Positions 7,695 to 15,756 of a stretch of DNA of 64,000 bases are shown here, piece by piece; position 1 is the stretch's first letter; the number at the start of each line of letters is the position of its first letter. A program made the position numbers and the translations under genes. The notes beneath the pieces were generated by a model. It was not told where the DNA came from. It was given only the letters and a program-made list of their open reading frames with translations, and ran no database searches. This stretch comes from JAFGOG01 sp034429215 (GTDB lineage: Bacteria > Chloroflexota > Anaerolineae > JAAYZQ01): the NCBI GenBank assembly GCA_034429215.1, contig DAOUGI010000009.1, forward strand, positions 99,184 to 163,183, read 5' to 3'.

Positions 7695-9653
7695 ATGTTT
7701 ATCAGGCGTATTGCCCAACTGTCCCTTCTTGTCGTTCTGCTGGCGGCCTGCACGGCGGCCGCGACGCCGGCTCCGCCTCCCGATCCGACCTCGACCGCAC
7801 GGCCGACCCTGGTGCCCACCTTTACCCCGACCGCTCTCCCTTCGCCAACCCCTACGCCGGCTCCCCGTACCTTGACCATCTGTGTTGCAGAGGAGCCCAG
7901 GACGCTGTCCCTGTACGGCGATTGGGGATACTCGCGCAACTTGATCCTCGAAGCGGTCTACGACGGCCCGGTCGACATGGCCGGCTATGGGTACGAGCCG
8001 GTCATCCTGGAAAAGCTGCCGTCTCTGGCCGGCGGCGGCGCGGCGATCGAGGCGGTTCCTGTCCAGGCCGGCGACCGGGTGATGGACATCAATGGCCAGG
8101 TGGTCGAGCTGGCCAAAGGCGTGATGGTGCGCCCGGCCGGCTGCCGCCAGGCGAGCTGCGCCGCAGGCTATGACGGCGGGCCGCTGGAAATGGACCAGAT
8201 GTCGGTCACTTTCCGGCTGCTGCCGGGGCTCGCCTGGTCCGACGGGACGCCGCTCACCGCCGAGGATTCTGTTTTCAGCTTCCAACTGGCCCAGGCGGTC
8301 CTGGCGGAAATGGAGGAGATGCGATACGCCGGCCCGGCTCCGGATCGCAGCATCGACCTCCCCGCGCGCACGGTCTCTTACACGGCGCCGGACGAACGGA
8401 CGGTGCGCTGGGTGGGCGTGCCCGGGCTTTTGGATCCAGACTACCAGGCCATCTTGGTCACACCCCAACCGCGCCACCTGCTGGCCGGGCTGTCCTTTGA
8501 GCAGTTGGCCGAGGACCGGAATAACACCCAACTGCCCTTGGGCTGGGGACCGTATGTCCTGAAGCAGTGGATCCCCGGCGACCGGATCGTGGCCGAGCGC
8601 AACCCCAACTACTACCGCGCTGCGGAAGGCCTGCCCTACTTTGACCGGCTGGTCTTTCGCTTTGTCGGCCAGGAGGCAGAGCGCTGCCTGGCCGACCTGG
8701 AGACCGGGCAGTGTGACCTGCTGGCCCTGGATACCGGCGTCCGCGGCGAGGCTGCGCGATTGGTCCAGCTCGAGGCCGCCGGCGCGGTCGAGCTCCACGC
8801 CGGGGTCGGCGGCGTGTGGGAGCACCTGGATTTTGGCATCAACCCCGCGCCCGGCTACGATCGCCCCGACCTGTTCGAGGATGTGCGCCTGCGGCAGGCC
8901 ATCGCCCGGTGCATCGACCGCCAACAAATAGTGGAAGAAGTGTACCTGGGCCAGGCGGTGGTGATGCATTCGTACGTTCCTCCCGATCATCCCCTCTATC
9001 TTGGTTCGGATTTGCCCGAGTACGAGTTTGATCCAGCGGCGGCCAAGTCCGGCCTGGAACAGTTAGGCTGGCAGGACGCCGACGGCGACGGGGTGCGCGA
9101 AGCGCATGAGGTGACCGGCATCCCTGACGGCACGCCGCTGGCGTTCCGTTACGACGCCCTGGACAGCGAGGCTCGCCGCCAGATCACCGAGCTGATCGCT
9201 CAGGACCTGGCGACCTGCGGCATCAGTACGACGGTAACCCTCAGAAATTCGCCCGAGTTCTTTGCCTCAGGTGTGGATAGCCTGCTCTACGGCCGGCGCT
9301 TTGACCTGGCCGAGTTCGCCTGGTTCACGGCGCGGATCCCATCGTGTGACCTGTACGCCTCGAGCGAGGTCCCTTCGGAGGCCAACGATTGGCGGGGAGA
9401 CAACATCGGCGGCTACAGCAGCCCTGATTTCGACGCGGCTTGCCAGTCGGCGCTGGCGGCGCTGCCCGGCTCTGCCGATTATGATACCTACCACCGGCGG
9501 GCGCTGAGCCTGTTCGCTGCCGATCTGCCGGCGCTGCCGCTGGTGGCGAGGACCTTTTTCGTCGTGGCCCGCCCTGGCCTGGTTGGCCCCGTGGCCGACC
9601 CGACCGAGCCGGTCGAGACCTGGAACATCGAGGAGTGGCGGCTTGAGCCTTGA
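7695..9653 (+). CDS. ABC transporter substrate-binding lipoprotein, family 5 (peptide/nickel type)
   Basis: A 652-residue exported lipoprotein. MFIRRIAQLSLLVVLLAAC is a lipoprotein signal with lipobox LAAC, followed by a Pro/Thr-rich tether (about 25-60). The SBP_bac_5 fold follows, recognisable from FRLLPGLAWSDGTPLTAEDS, GPYVLKQWIPGDRIVAERNP, YFDRLVFRFVG and LRQAIARCIDRQQIVEEVY. Such proteins capture oligopeptides or similar solutes outside the membrane for an ABC importer. The sequence DADGDGVREAHE (near 460) is an acidic Ca-loop-like insertion. No permease or ATPase gene is adjacent, so it is an orphan binding protein. Starts at 7674 (GTG) and 7677 (ATG) are possible; 7695 gives the most typical signal peptide. 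Confidence 0.9.
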   Translation: MFIRRIAQLSLLVVLLAACTAAATPAPPPDPTSTARPTLVPTFTPTALPSPTPTPAPRTLTICVAEEPRTLSLYGDWGYSRNLILEAVYDGPVDMAGYGYEPVILEKLPSLAGGGAAIEAVPVQAGDRVMDINGQVVELAKGVMVRPAGCRQASCAAGYDGGPLEMDQMSVTFRLLPGLAWSDGTPLTAEDSVFSFQLAQAVLAEMEEMRYAGPAPDRSIDLPARTVSYTAPDERTVRWVGVPGLLDPDYQAILVTPQPRHLLAGLSFEQLAEDRNNTQLPLGWGPYVLKQWIPGDRIVAERNPNYYRAAEGLPYFDRLVFRFVGQEAERCLADLETGQCDLLALDTGVRGEAARLVQLEAAGAVELHAGVGGVWEHLDFGINPAPGYDRPDLFEDVRLRQAIARCIDRQQIVEEVYLGQAVVMHSYVPPDHPLYLGSDLPEYEFDPAAAKSGLEQLGWQDADGDGVREAHEVTGIPDGTPLAFRYDALDSEARRQITELIAQDLATCGISTTVTLRNSPEFFASGVDSLLYGRRFDLAEFAWFTARIPSCDLYASSEVPSEANDWRGDNIGGYSSPDFDAACQSALAALPGSADYDTYHRRALSLFAADLPALPLVARTFFVVARPGLVGPVADPTEPVETWNIEEWRLEP

Positions 9654-10287
9654 GCATGCCACCGTCTGCCTGCCTGCCGATGCGCCGGGCGCCCTCGACC
9701 GGGCGATGGAGGCCCTGCTCCGGGGTGATGTCATCGCCTTCCCGACCGACACGGTCTATGGCGTCGGCGCCCATGCCTTTTTGCCGCAGGCCGTGGCCCA
9801 ATTGTATGCCGTCAAAGAGCGGCCGGGTGGGATGGCCATCCCGCTGCTGCTGTCCGGCGCCCAAGACTTGTCCCTGGTGTGTGCGGATATTCCTGCCCTT
9901 GCCTGGGAGCTTGCCGGGCGCTTTTGGCCCGGCGCGCTGAGCCTGGTCCTGTGCCGCGCCCCGGCCGTGCCCGACGCCGTTACGGCCGGCGGGCCGACGG
10001 TCGCTGTGCGCGTGCCCGACCATCCTCTCGTCCGCGAGCTGTGCCGGCGGCTGGGCGCGCCCCTGGCCGCCACCAGCGCCAACCGCCACGGCTGGCCGCC
10101 GCCGGTGGCCGCCGGCGAGGTTCAGGCAGCCCTGGCCGGCCGCATCCCGCTCATCCTCGACGGCGGGCCGTGCCCCGGCGGAGTGGCTTCCACCCTGCTC
10201 GACCTGACCACGTCGCCGCCGGCTATCCTCCGGCCGGGACCGGTCACGACCGCCCAACTGGCGCTGTTTATCCCTTTGCAGCCGTGA
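9643..10287 (+). CDS. tsaC: Threonylcarbamoyl-AMP synthase (Sua5/YrdC/TsaC family)
   Basis: A 214-residue YrdC-domain enzyme that makes threonylcarbamoyl-adenylate from threonine, bicarbonate and ATP for the t6A37 modification of ANN-decoding tRNAs. Diagnostic sequence includes DVIAFPTDTVYGVGAHA, KERPGGMAIPLLL (the KxR region), FWPGALSLVL, TVAVRVPDHPLVREL and APLAATSANRHGWPPP with the SANxxG nucleotide-binding motif. It lacks the extra C-terminal Sua5 domain. The start is taken as TTG 9643 because AGGAG ends 7 bases before it and the alignment to the family begins there. It overlaps the end of the binding-protein gene by 11 bases. Confidence 0.93.
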   Translation: MSLEHATVCLPADAPGALDRAMEALLRGDVIAFPTDTVYGVGAHAFLPQAVAQLYAVKERPGGMAIPLLLSGAQDLSLVCADIPALAWELAGRFWPGALSLVLCRAPAVPDAVTAGGPTVAVRVPDHPLVRELCRRLGAPLAATSANRHGWPPPVAAGEVQAALAGRIPLILDGGPCPGGVASTLLDLTTSPPAILRPGPVTTAQLALFIPLQP

Positions 10288-10316
10288 TTGACCGGCATGC
10301 CGGATCGTGCTATAAT
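10288..10316 (+). promoter_or_regulatory. Sigma70-type promoter
   Basis: TTGACC, 17-base spacer, TATAAT, immediately after the tsaC stop. It drives the membrane protein and probably the two glycosyltransferases downstream. The flanking sequence GATTGACCGG...CGTGCTATAATC is nearly identical to the promoter at 48393-48421. Confidence 0.8.
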
Positions 10317-10381
10317 CATCCAGGTAAGGAAAGCCGGGCGTTGTAGCCCGGCCGGCTATCATGAGAGGAGAGAGGAGTAAG

Positions 10382-10882
10382 ATGAGGAGACAATCTAGTG
10401 CGGTGTGGACCGGCCTGGGGTTGATCGGGCTGGGGATCGCTTTCCTGGTGGCAGTGCTGGTCGGGTGGGACAAATTCTGGCCCATTTTCCCCCTGTTGGG
10501 CGGATTGGCTTTTCTGGTCGGTTATGTGGGGAGCGGGTTCAAGGATACCGGCCTGGTCTGGATCGGCGTGGCGGCGACGCTGGTCGGCCTGTTCTTCTTT
10601 GGCTTTACCCTGGGCGTCTGGGAGTGGGAGGAGATGCGCGAGCTGTGGCCGATCTTTCCCCTCATCGCCGGGGTCGCCTTTATCGCCACATTCCTGGCCG
10701 AACGAGCCCGCGACTGGGGCACGCTGGGCGTGGGCCTGGTGGGGATCATCGTCGGCATAGTCGGCCTGGCCTACACCATGGGCGGCTTAGAGTCGGATAT
10801 CTGGAGGTGGTGGCCGGCCCTGCTCATCCTGGTCGGCGTGTTCGCCCTACTGACCGGCCTGTTTCAGAGAGGGCGGAAATAG
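10382..10882 (+). CDS. Small polytopic membrane protein (LiaF/DUF5668-like)
   Basis: A 166-residue integral membrane protein with about five or six hydrophobic helices. Three internal repeats are recognisable from a recurring W-P-hFPLhhG-hAF or WWPALLILVG pattern (about residues 28-45, 90-107 and 141-155). This layout is typical of the small LiaF N-terminal or DUF5668 family, whose members sense or modulate envelope stress; no function can be assigned here. ATG 10382 is favoured over 10361 because AGGAG precedes it. It is the first gene after a strong promoter, 12 bases before a glycosyltransferase gene. Confidence 0.75.
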   Translation: MRRQSSAVWTGLGLIGLGIAFLVAVLVGWDKFWPIFPLLGGLAFLVGYVGSGFKDTGLVWIGVAATLVGLFFFGFTLGVWEWEEMRELWPIFPLIAGVAFIATFLAERARDWGTLGVGLVGIIVGIVGLAYTMGGLESDIWRWWPALLILVGVFALLTGLFQRGRK

Positions 10883-10894
10883 TCGCGCCCGCGG

Positions 10895-12034
10895 ATGCTT
10901 ATCGGCATTGATGCCAGCCGGACCGCGGTCGCCCGGCGCACCGGCACGGAGAACTATGCCCTGAGCCTGACCCGCGAGTTGCTGGCGCTGGGCCAGGGTT
11001 CGGCCGGGCACCGCTTCCGGCTCTATTTCAACGACCCGCCGCCGCCCGGCCTGATCGACGGCCGGGCGGAACAGCGGGTCATCCCTTTTCCCCGCCTGTG
11101 GACCCACCTGCGCCTGTCGTGGGAGATGGCGGCCCGCCCGCCCGACCTGCTCTTTGTGCCGGCCCACGTCCTGCCGCTGATCCATCCCCGCCGCAGCGTC
11201 GTCACCGTCCACGACCTGGGCTACCTCTATTACCCCGAGGCCCACACCCGGTCCCAGAACGCCTACCTGCGCTGGTCGACCCGCTACAACGCCCGCGCGG
11301 CGGCCCGCGTCCTGGCCGACTCGCAGGCCACCCGCGATGACCTCGTCCGCCATTGTCGGATTCCCGCCGGCAAGATCGTCGTTGTCTATCCCGGCCGCGA
11401 CGAGAGCCTGGCGCCCGTCACCGATCCGGCTGCCTTAGCTGCCGTCCGCGCCCGCTACGGCCTGGCCGGCCGCTACCTGCTCCACGTCGGCACCCTTCAG
11501 CCGCGCAAAAACCTGATCCGCCTCGTCCAAGCCTTTGCCTCCCTGCTCGCCTCGGGCGGTGAGCCTTCGGCGGCGGACCTTCAGCTTGTCATAACCGGAA
11601 AAAAGGGCTGGCTGTACGGCGACCTGCTGGCCGAGGTCGACAAGCTGGGGTTGGCCGCGCAAGGCCGCGTCGTCCTGACCGGCTATCTGCCCGATGCCGA
11701 CCTGCCGGCTCTGCTCAGCGGGGCGCTGGCCTTTTGCTTTCCTTCCCTGTACGAGGGTTTTGGCTTTCCGGTGATCGAGGCCATGGCGTGCGGCGCGCCG
11801 GTGGTCTGCTCCAACGTGTCGTCGCTGCCCGAGGTAGCCGGCGACGCCGCCTTGCTGGTGGATCCCCTGGATGTGACGGCGCTGGCGGCAGCGCTGGGTC
11901 AGGTCGCAACCGACGAAGGGCTGCGCCGCGAGCTGAGCGAGCGTGGCCTGCGCCAGGCGGCCAAATTCTCGTGGCGGCAGTCTGCTCGGCAAGTGCTCGA
12001 CGTGTTTGACGAGGTCGGCCGTGGGCTCGATTGA
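10895..12034 (+). CDS. Glycosyltransferase family 4 protein
   Basis: A 379-residue GT-B fold retaining glycosyltransferase. The N-terminal acceptor domain includes GIDASRTAVARRTGTENY. The C-terminal nucleotide-sugar domain shows LLHVGTLQPRKNLIRLVQAF, the EX7E region SLYEGFGFPVIEAMACGAPV and SNVSSLPEVAGDAALLVDP. It probably transfers a hexose or mannose from a nucleotide sugar during surface glycan or glycolipid assembly on the cytoplasmic face of the membrane. The next gene, a WecG/TagA-type transferase, overlaps its end by 14 bases, so the two probably act in the same pathway. Exact donor and acceptor cannot be read from the sequence. Confidence 0.93.
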   Translation: MLIGIDASRTAVARRTGTENYALSLTRELLALGQGSAGHRFRLYFNDPPPPGLIDGRAEQRVIPFPRLWTHLRLSWEMAARPPDLLFVPAHVLPLIHPRRSVVTVHDLGYLYYPEAHTRSQNAYLRWSTRYNARAAARVLADSQATRDDLVRHCRIPAGKIVVVYPGRDESLAPVTDPAALAAVRARYGLAGRYLLHVGTLQPRKNLIRLVQAFASLLASGGEPSAADLQLVITGKKGWLYGDLLAEVDKLGLAAQGRVVLTGYLPDADLPALLSGALAFCFPSLYEGFGFPVIEAMACGAPVVCSNVSSLPEVAGDAALLVDPLDVTALAAALGQVATDEGLRRELSERGLRQAAKFSWRQSARQVLDVFDEVGRGLD

Positions 12035-12791
12035 GGTCCTGGGTGTACGGGTGGACGATGTGACCAACGACGAGCTGTTGGCGGTGGTGGACGGCTATGT
12101 GGCCGGCCGGCAGCCGCACCAGATCATCACCCTCAATCCAGAGATGCTCGTCGCCGCCCACGACGATCCGGAATTCCGGCAGGTGCTCAACAGCGCCGAC
12201 CTCAATGTGGCCGATGGTGCGGGGCTGATGGCCGCCGCCCGCTGGCTGGGGCATCCCCTGCGCGAGCGAGTGACCGGCTCGGACGGGATCTACCGCCTGG
12301 CGGAGCACTGCGCGCAAAAGGGGTACCGGCCCTTCTTTTTAGGGGCTGCCGGCGGCGTGGCTGAGGTCGTCGCCGAGCGTCTATCCGCGCACTATCCGGG
12401 CCTGGAGGCGGCAGGCGCCTATGCCGGATCGCCCCGCGTCGAGGACGAGGATGACGTGGTGTCCAGGGTGCGGGCTGCCGCGCCCGACTTGCTCTTTGTG
12501 GCCTATGGCGTGCCGGCCGAGGAGCGATGGATCGCTCACAACCGCGACCGGCTGGCCGTGCCGGTGATGATCGGCGTCGGCGGCGCCTTTGATTTCGTGG
12601 CCGGCGTCGCCAGGCGGGCGCCCTCCTGGATGCGCCGGGCCGGCCTGGAATGGCTCCACCGCCTCATCCGCCAGCCGTGGCGCTGGCGCCGCCAGCTATC
12701 CCTGGTCCGCTTTGTGGCCCTCGTGCTCGAATCCAAAATCAAAAATCAAAAATCCAAAATCAAGAATCGCCATCCTGAGCGCAGCGAATGA
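12021..12791 (+). CDS. WecG/TagA/CpsF family glycosyltransferase (GT26)
   Basis: A 256-residue protein of the WecG/TagA family, which adds a second sugar (for example N-acetylmannosaminuronate or N-acetylmannosamine) to a lipid-linked GlcNAc. Family blocks are ITLNPEMLVAAHDDPEFRQV, DGAGLMAAARWLG, RVTGSDGIYRLAEHCAQ, FFLGAAGGVAEVVAERL, LLFVAYGVPAEERWI and GVGGAFDFVAGVARRAP, then the WLHRLIRQPWRWRR end. GTG 12021 is chosen because GAGG precedes it and homology begins there. The last 20 or so residues (SKIKNQKSKIKNRHPERSE) are encoded by dispersed intergenic repeats and are unlikely to be functional. Confidence 0.92.
   Translation: MGSIEVLGVRVDDVTNDELLAVVDGYVAGRQPHQIITLNPEMLVAAHDDPEFRQVLNSADLNVADGAGLMAAARWLGHPLRERVTGSDGIYRLAEHCAQKGYRPFFLGAAGGVAEVVAERLSAHYPGLEAAGAYAGSPRVEDEDDVVSRVRAAAPDLLFVAYGVPAEERWIAHNRDRLAVPVMIGVGGAFDFVAGVARRAPSWMRRAGLEWLHRLIRQPWRWRRQLSLVRFVALVLESKIKNQKSKIKNRHPERSE
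12730..12769. repeat. Dispersed AATCCAAAATC-type repeat, copy 2, inside the end of a coding region
   Basis: Four A-rich units (AATCCAAAATC, AAAAATC, AAAAATCC, AAAATC) in tandem, followed by CATCCTGAGCGCAGCGAA, a phrase I recognise as a common intergenic repeat in bacteria. They extend the reading frame of the WecG-like gene. Confidence 0.7.
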
Positions 12792-12838
12792 AAGACTAGA
12801 GCAAGAGCCGGTCTGTTTTCCAAAGGAGGAGCAGAGTC

Positions 12839-14017
12839 ATGGATCGTCAACAGCTAGTCGCTTTGGCCGAGGCCGGCCGGGCCGACATGGTGGCTTTTGC
12901 CCAGAAACTGGTACAAACGCCGAGCCTGCCCGGTCAGGAGGGGGCCGTCGCCGCCCTGGTCCAGGCCGAGATGGTCCGTCTGGGGTATGACCAGGCGTGG
13001 ATCGACGAGGTAGGCAACGTCGTCGGCCGCATCGCCGGGGGCGGTGGACCGCCGCTGGTGTTCAACGGCCACATGGACCACGTCGACGCCGGCGATCCGG
13101 CCCGCTGGCCCCATCCGCCGTTTGGCGGCGAGATCCACGACGGCGAGCTGTGGGGCCGGGGCGCGGCCGACATGAAGGGCGCCGTGGCGGCCATGGTCTA
13201 CGCCGGAGGCCTGCTCAAGAAGCTGCCCGCGCCCCCTCCCGGCGACCGATATGTGACCGCCGCCGTCCAGGAGGAGGTCGGCGGGTTGGGATCGCAGCAC
13301 CTGGGCCGGGCGTTGGACGTCAAGCGCGTCGTCGTCGGCGAGGCCAGCGGCAACCAGCTTCGCCGCGGGCATCGCGGCCGGGTGGAGCTGCTGGCCCACT
13401 TTGAGGGACGGTCGGTTCATGCCAGCATGCCCGACCTGGCGATCAACCCCCACTTTTCGGCGGCGCGGTTCCTGTCTGGCCTGCGCGGCCTGGAAATGGC
13501 CGCCGACCCGGACTATGGCGCTTCCAGCGTCGCCCCCACCCGGATCTGGAGCGAGCCGTCCAGCGCCAACGTCACCCCTGCGGCGCTCCACCTGGTGCTC
13601 GACTGGCGCAACATCCCCGGCGAGCGGCCCGAGGCGATCGTCGCCAAGCTGGAAGCCCTGCTGGCCAACAGCCTGGAGCCGGGCTGCGGCGGGCGGATCG
13701 CCGTTGCGGAGAAGGAGCTGGTCACCTATACCGGCGTCCGGGTCACCTGTCCCGATACCTTTCCGTCGTTCACCACCGCCGCTGCCGATCCGTGGCTGCT
13801 CGGCGCCCAGGCGGCTCTGGCCGCGGCGCTGGGCCGGGAGGTGGAGGTCGGCGTGTGGCGCTTTGCCACCGACGGCGGCCACCTGGCCGAAGCGGGAGCG
13901 ACCGCCCTCGGCTTTGGGCCGGGCGACGACCGGCTGGTGCACACCGTGGAAGAGCGGATCTCACTGGATCAGCTCGTCGAAAGTGTGGTGGGGTATCTGG
14001 CGCTCAGCTTGATGTGA
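12839..14017 (+). CDS. M20-family metallopeptidase / amidohydrolase
   Basis: A 392-residue M20 (ArgE/DapE/ACY1/CPG2) metallohydrolase. Zinc ligands are visible in the order FNGHMDHVDAGD (His and Asp near 76-78), GRGAADMKGAVAAM (Asp near 110), QEEVGG (Glu-Glu near 144), GEAS (Glu near 168) and a late FGPGDDRLVHTVEE (His near 373). The inserted dimerisation domain occupies about residues 180-295. It removes an amino acid or acyl group from small peptides or N-acyl amino acids. The GD-x-x-x-W-x-x-x-PF-G-G segment resembles the YgeY-type subgroup, but no selenium or purine genes adjoin. The ribosome-binding site is AAAGGAGGAG. Confidence 0.9.
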   Translation: MDRQQLVALAEAGRADMVAFAQKLVQTPSLPGQEGAVAALVQAEMVRLGYDQAWIDEVGNVVGRIAGGGGPPLVFNGHMDHVDAGDPARWPHPPFGGEIHDGELWGRGAADMKGAVAAMVYAGGLLKKLPAPPPGDRYVTAAVQEEVGGLGSQHLGRALDVKRVVVGEASGNQLRRGHRGRVELLAHFEGRSVHASMPDLAINPHFSAARFLSGLRGLEMAADPDYGASSVAPTRIWSEPSSANVTPAALHLVLDWRNIPGERPEAIVAKLEALLANSLEPGCGGRIAVAEKELVTYTGVRVTCPDTFPSFTTAAADPWLLGAQAALAAALGREVEVGVWRFATDGGHLAEAGATALGFGPGDDRLVHTVEERISLDQLVESVVGYLALSLM

Positions 14018-14024
14018 TGGGGCT

Positions 14025-15119
14025 CTAGTCCCCCAGGTTGACCCCCATGCTCCGCGCGGTGCGGATCCAGTCACTGTCGAGCGGCACCGTCTTGAGCTGG
14101 GTGATGGCGTCGGCGATCGGGATGTCGACGATCGACTCGCCGCGCAGCGCGACCATGCGGCCCAGGCCGCCCCGCGCGATCAGGTCTACCGCCGAGGTCC
14201 CGAACCGGGTGCCCAGGATCCGGTCGAACGGCGTCGGCGACCCGCCCCGCTGGATGTGGCCCAGCACCGTGACCCGGATCTCGTGATCGCAGATCGCCGT
14301 CAGTTGATCGGCCACCACAAAGCTGACACCCCCCAGCCGCTGGGCCAGGGGTGAGCTAGCTTCCACCCGAAAGACCTGCTCGCCTTCCTTGGGCTTGGCG
14401 CCCTCGGCCACGACCACGATGCTGAACCGGCTGCCGGCCCGGTCGCGGGCTTCGATCTTGGCGTCGATCCGGTTGGCATCGAACGGAATCTCGGGCAGCA
14501 GGATGACGTCCGCCCCTCCGGCCAGCCCTGATTCCAGCGCCAGCCAGCCGGCGTTGCGGCCCATGACCTCGACGAGCATCACCCGGTGGTGGCTTTCGGC
14601 GGTGGTGTGCAGCCGGTCGATCGCCTGGGTGGCGATATCCAACGCCGTGTCGAAACCAAAGGTAAGGTCGGTGCCGTTTACGTCGTTGTCGATCGTCTTG
14701 GGCACCGCCACCAGCGGCGCGCCCATCTCGAGCAGCCTCTGGGCGATGTGCAGCGATCCGTCGCCGCCGATCACTACGACTGCGTCCAGCTTCAGGTCGT
14801 CGATCCGCTTGACGATGGCGGCAGACACGTCCTGGCGCACCGTCTGGCCGGTCGCATCAGTGACCGGATAGTCGAATGGGTTGGCCCGGTTGGTCGTGCC
14901 CAGGATCGTCCCCCCTTGAGGCAGGATGCCCCGCACGCTGGAGAAATCCAACGGCCGTGTCTTGTCCGGCAAAATCAGCCCTTCGAACCCATCTTCGATG
15001 CCGATCACTTTCCAGCCGTACTGGCCGATGGCCGTCTTGACCACGGCGCGGATGACGGCGTTCAAGCCGGGGGCGTCGCCTCCTGATGTCAATACTCCGA
15101 TGCGGCGTTTGGTTGCCAT
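14025..15119 (-). CDS. pfkA: 6-phosphofructokinase
   Basis: A 364-residue PfkA-family enzyme that phosphorylates fructose 6-phosphate in glycolysis. Visible motifs are RIGVLTSGGDAPGLNAVIRA, VVIGGDGSLHIAQ, VPKTIDNDVNGTD (catalytic Asp), VEVMGRNAGWLALESGLAGG, LPEIPF and VLGHIQRGGSPTPFDRILG. The glycine in GGDGS is the ATP-enzyme residue, whereas the lysine in PKTIDND is usual in pyrophosphate-dependent enzymes. The combination is typical of the mixed group III PFKs, so the donor is most likely ATP but should be tested. It converges on the M20 gene with only 7 bases between stops. Confidence 0.95.
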   Translation of the reverse strand: MATKRRIGVLTSGGDAPGLNAVIRAVVKTAIGQYGWKVIGIEDGFEGLILPDKTRPLDFSSVRGILPQGGTILGTTNRANPFDYPVTDATGQTVRQDVSAAIVKRIDDLKLDAVVVIGGDGSLHIAQRLLEMGAPLVAVPKTIDNDVNGTDLTFGFDTALDIATQAIDRLHTTAESHHRVMLVEVMGRNAGWLALESGLAGGADVILLPEIPFDANRIDAKIEARDRAGSRFSIVVVAEGAKPKEGEQVFRVEASSPLAQRLGGVSFVVADQLTAICDHEIRVTVLGHIQRGGSPTPFDRILGTRFGTSAVDLIARGGLGRMVALRGESIVDIPIADAITQLKTVPLDSDWIRTARSMGVNLGD

Positions 15120-15142
15120 CTGTCGTCTCCTGACGTTAGAGT

Positions 15143-15170
15143 TTGATCCTTCTCTTACCTGTGGTACAAT
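15143..15170 (+). promoter_or_regulatory. Promoter giving a probable leaderless transcript
   Basis: TTGATC, 16-base spacer, TACAAT. The expected transcription start (about 7 bases after the -10) is 1-2 bases from the ATG at 15179, leaving no room for a ribosome-binding site. Confidence 0.65.
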
Positions 15171-15178
15171 CGCTCTCG

Positions 15179-15748
15179 ATGAGCCTTCTCCGCAAGCTGA
15201 TCCACCTGGCGATGGCTTGGCTGCCCGCGCTCGGCTGGCTGATCTCCTACCAACTCGAGCTGGCGCTGGCCGCTGCCTTTTTCCTTGCCTCTGCGGTGGT
15301 AGAGATGGCGCGCCGGCGGTGGCAATGGGTGAACCGGCTGCTATGGCGCCTGCTGCCCTCCACCTTCCGTTCTGACGAGGGGCAGAAGGTATTCGGCTCC
15401 ACCTGGTTTGCCGTCGGCGCTCTCGCGACGCTTGTCCTTTTTGGGCGGGACATTGGCAGCACGGCCGTCCTCATGCTGACTTGGGGCGATCCGGCGGCCG
15501 AGCTCATCGGGCGCAAGTTGGGCCGACCGGGCCGGCGCAAGACCCTGGCCGGTAGCATTGGCTGCCTGTTGGCTTGTCTGCTCGCAGCCTGGGTGGGCAT
15601 GAGCCTGGGCGGGCTGAGCCCCTTGGTTGCGGTGACCGGCGCAGTCGTGGCCACGCTGGCCGAGCGCTGGTCGCCTCCTCCCGACGACAACGTCTGGCTG
15701 CCCCTCGCCGCCGGCCTGGTCATGTGGGGGATGCAACAGGCGTTCTAG
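15179..15748 (+). CDS. Dolichol-kinase / phosphatidate-cytidylyltransferase-like membrane protein
   Basis: A 189-residue polytopic membrane protein with about six hydrophobic segments. The conserved centre GSTAVLMLTWGDPAAELIGRK-x-G (about 98-118) followed by KTLAGSIGCLLACLL is the GDxxAxxxGrkfGk...KTleGS signature of the SEC59/dolichol kinase/VTE5 phytol-kinase family, which phosphorylate long-chain prenols with CTP. The Asp in GDP is the expected metal or CTP ligand. A role in recycling a polyprenol or phytol-like alcohol is plausible, but the substrate is unknown. The ATG lies only 8 bases after a TACAAT -10 box and has no ribosome-binding site, suggesting leaderless translation. Confidence 0.85.
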   Translation: MSLLRKLIHLAMAWLPALGWLISYQLELALAAAFFLASAVVEMARRRWQWVNRLLWRLLPSTFRSDEGQKVFGSTWFAVGALATLVLFGRDIGSTAVLMLTWGDPAAELIGRKLGRPGRRKTLAGSIGCLLACLLAAWVGMSLGGLSPLVAVTGAVVATLAERWSPPPDDNVWLPLAAGLVMWGMQQAF

Positions 15749-15756
15749 CCCTCCCG

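Noticed and set aside
10330..10355. Possible terminator hairpin after tsaC (GCCGGGC / GCCCGGC).
   Set aside because: It lies downstream of the TATAAT of the next gene's promoter, within its leader, and has no T tail.
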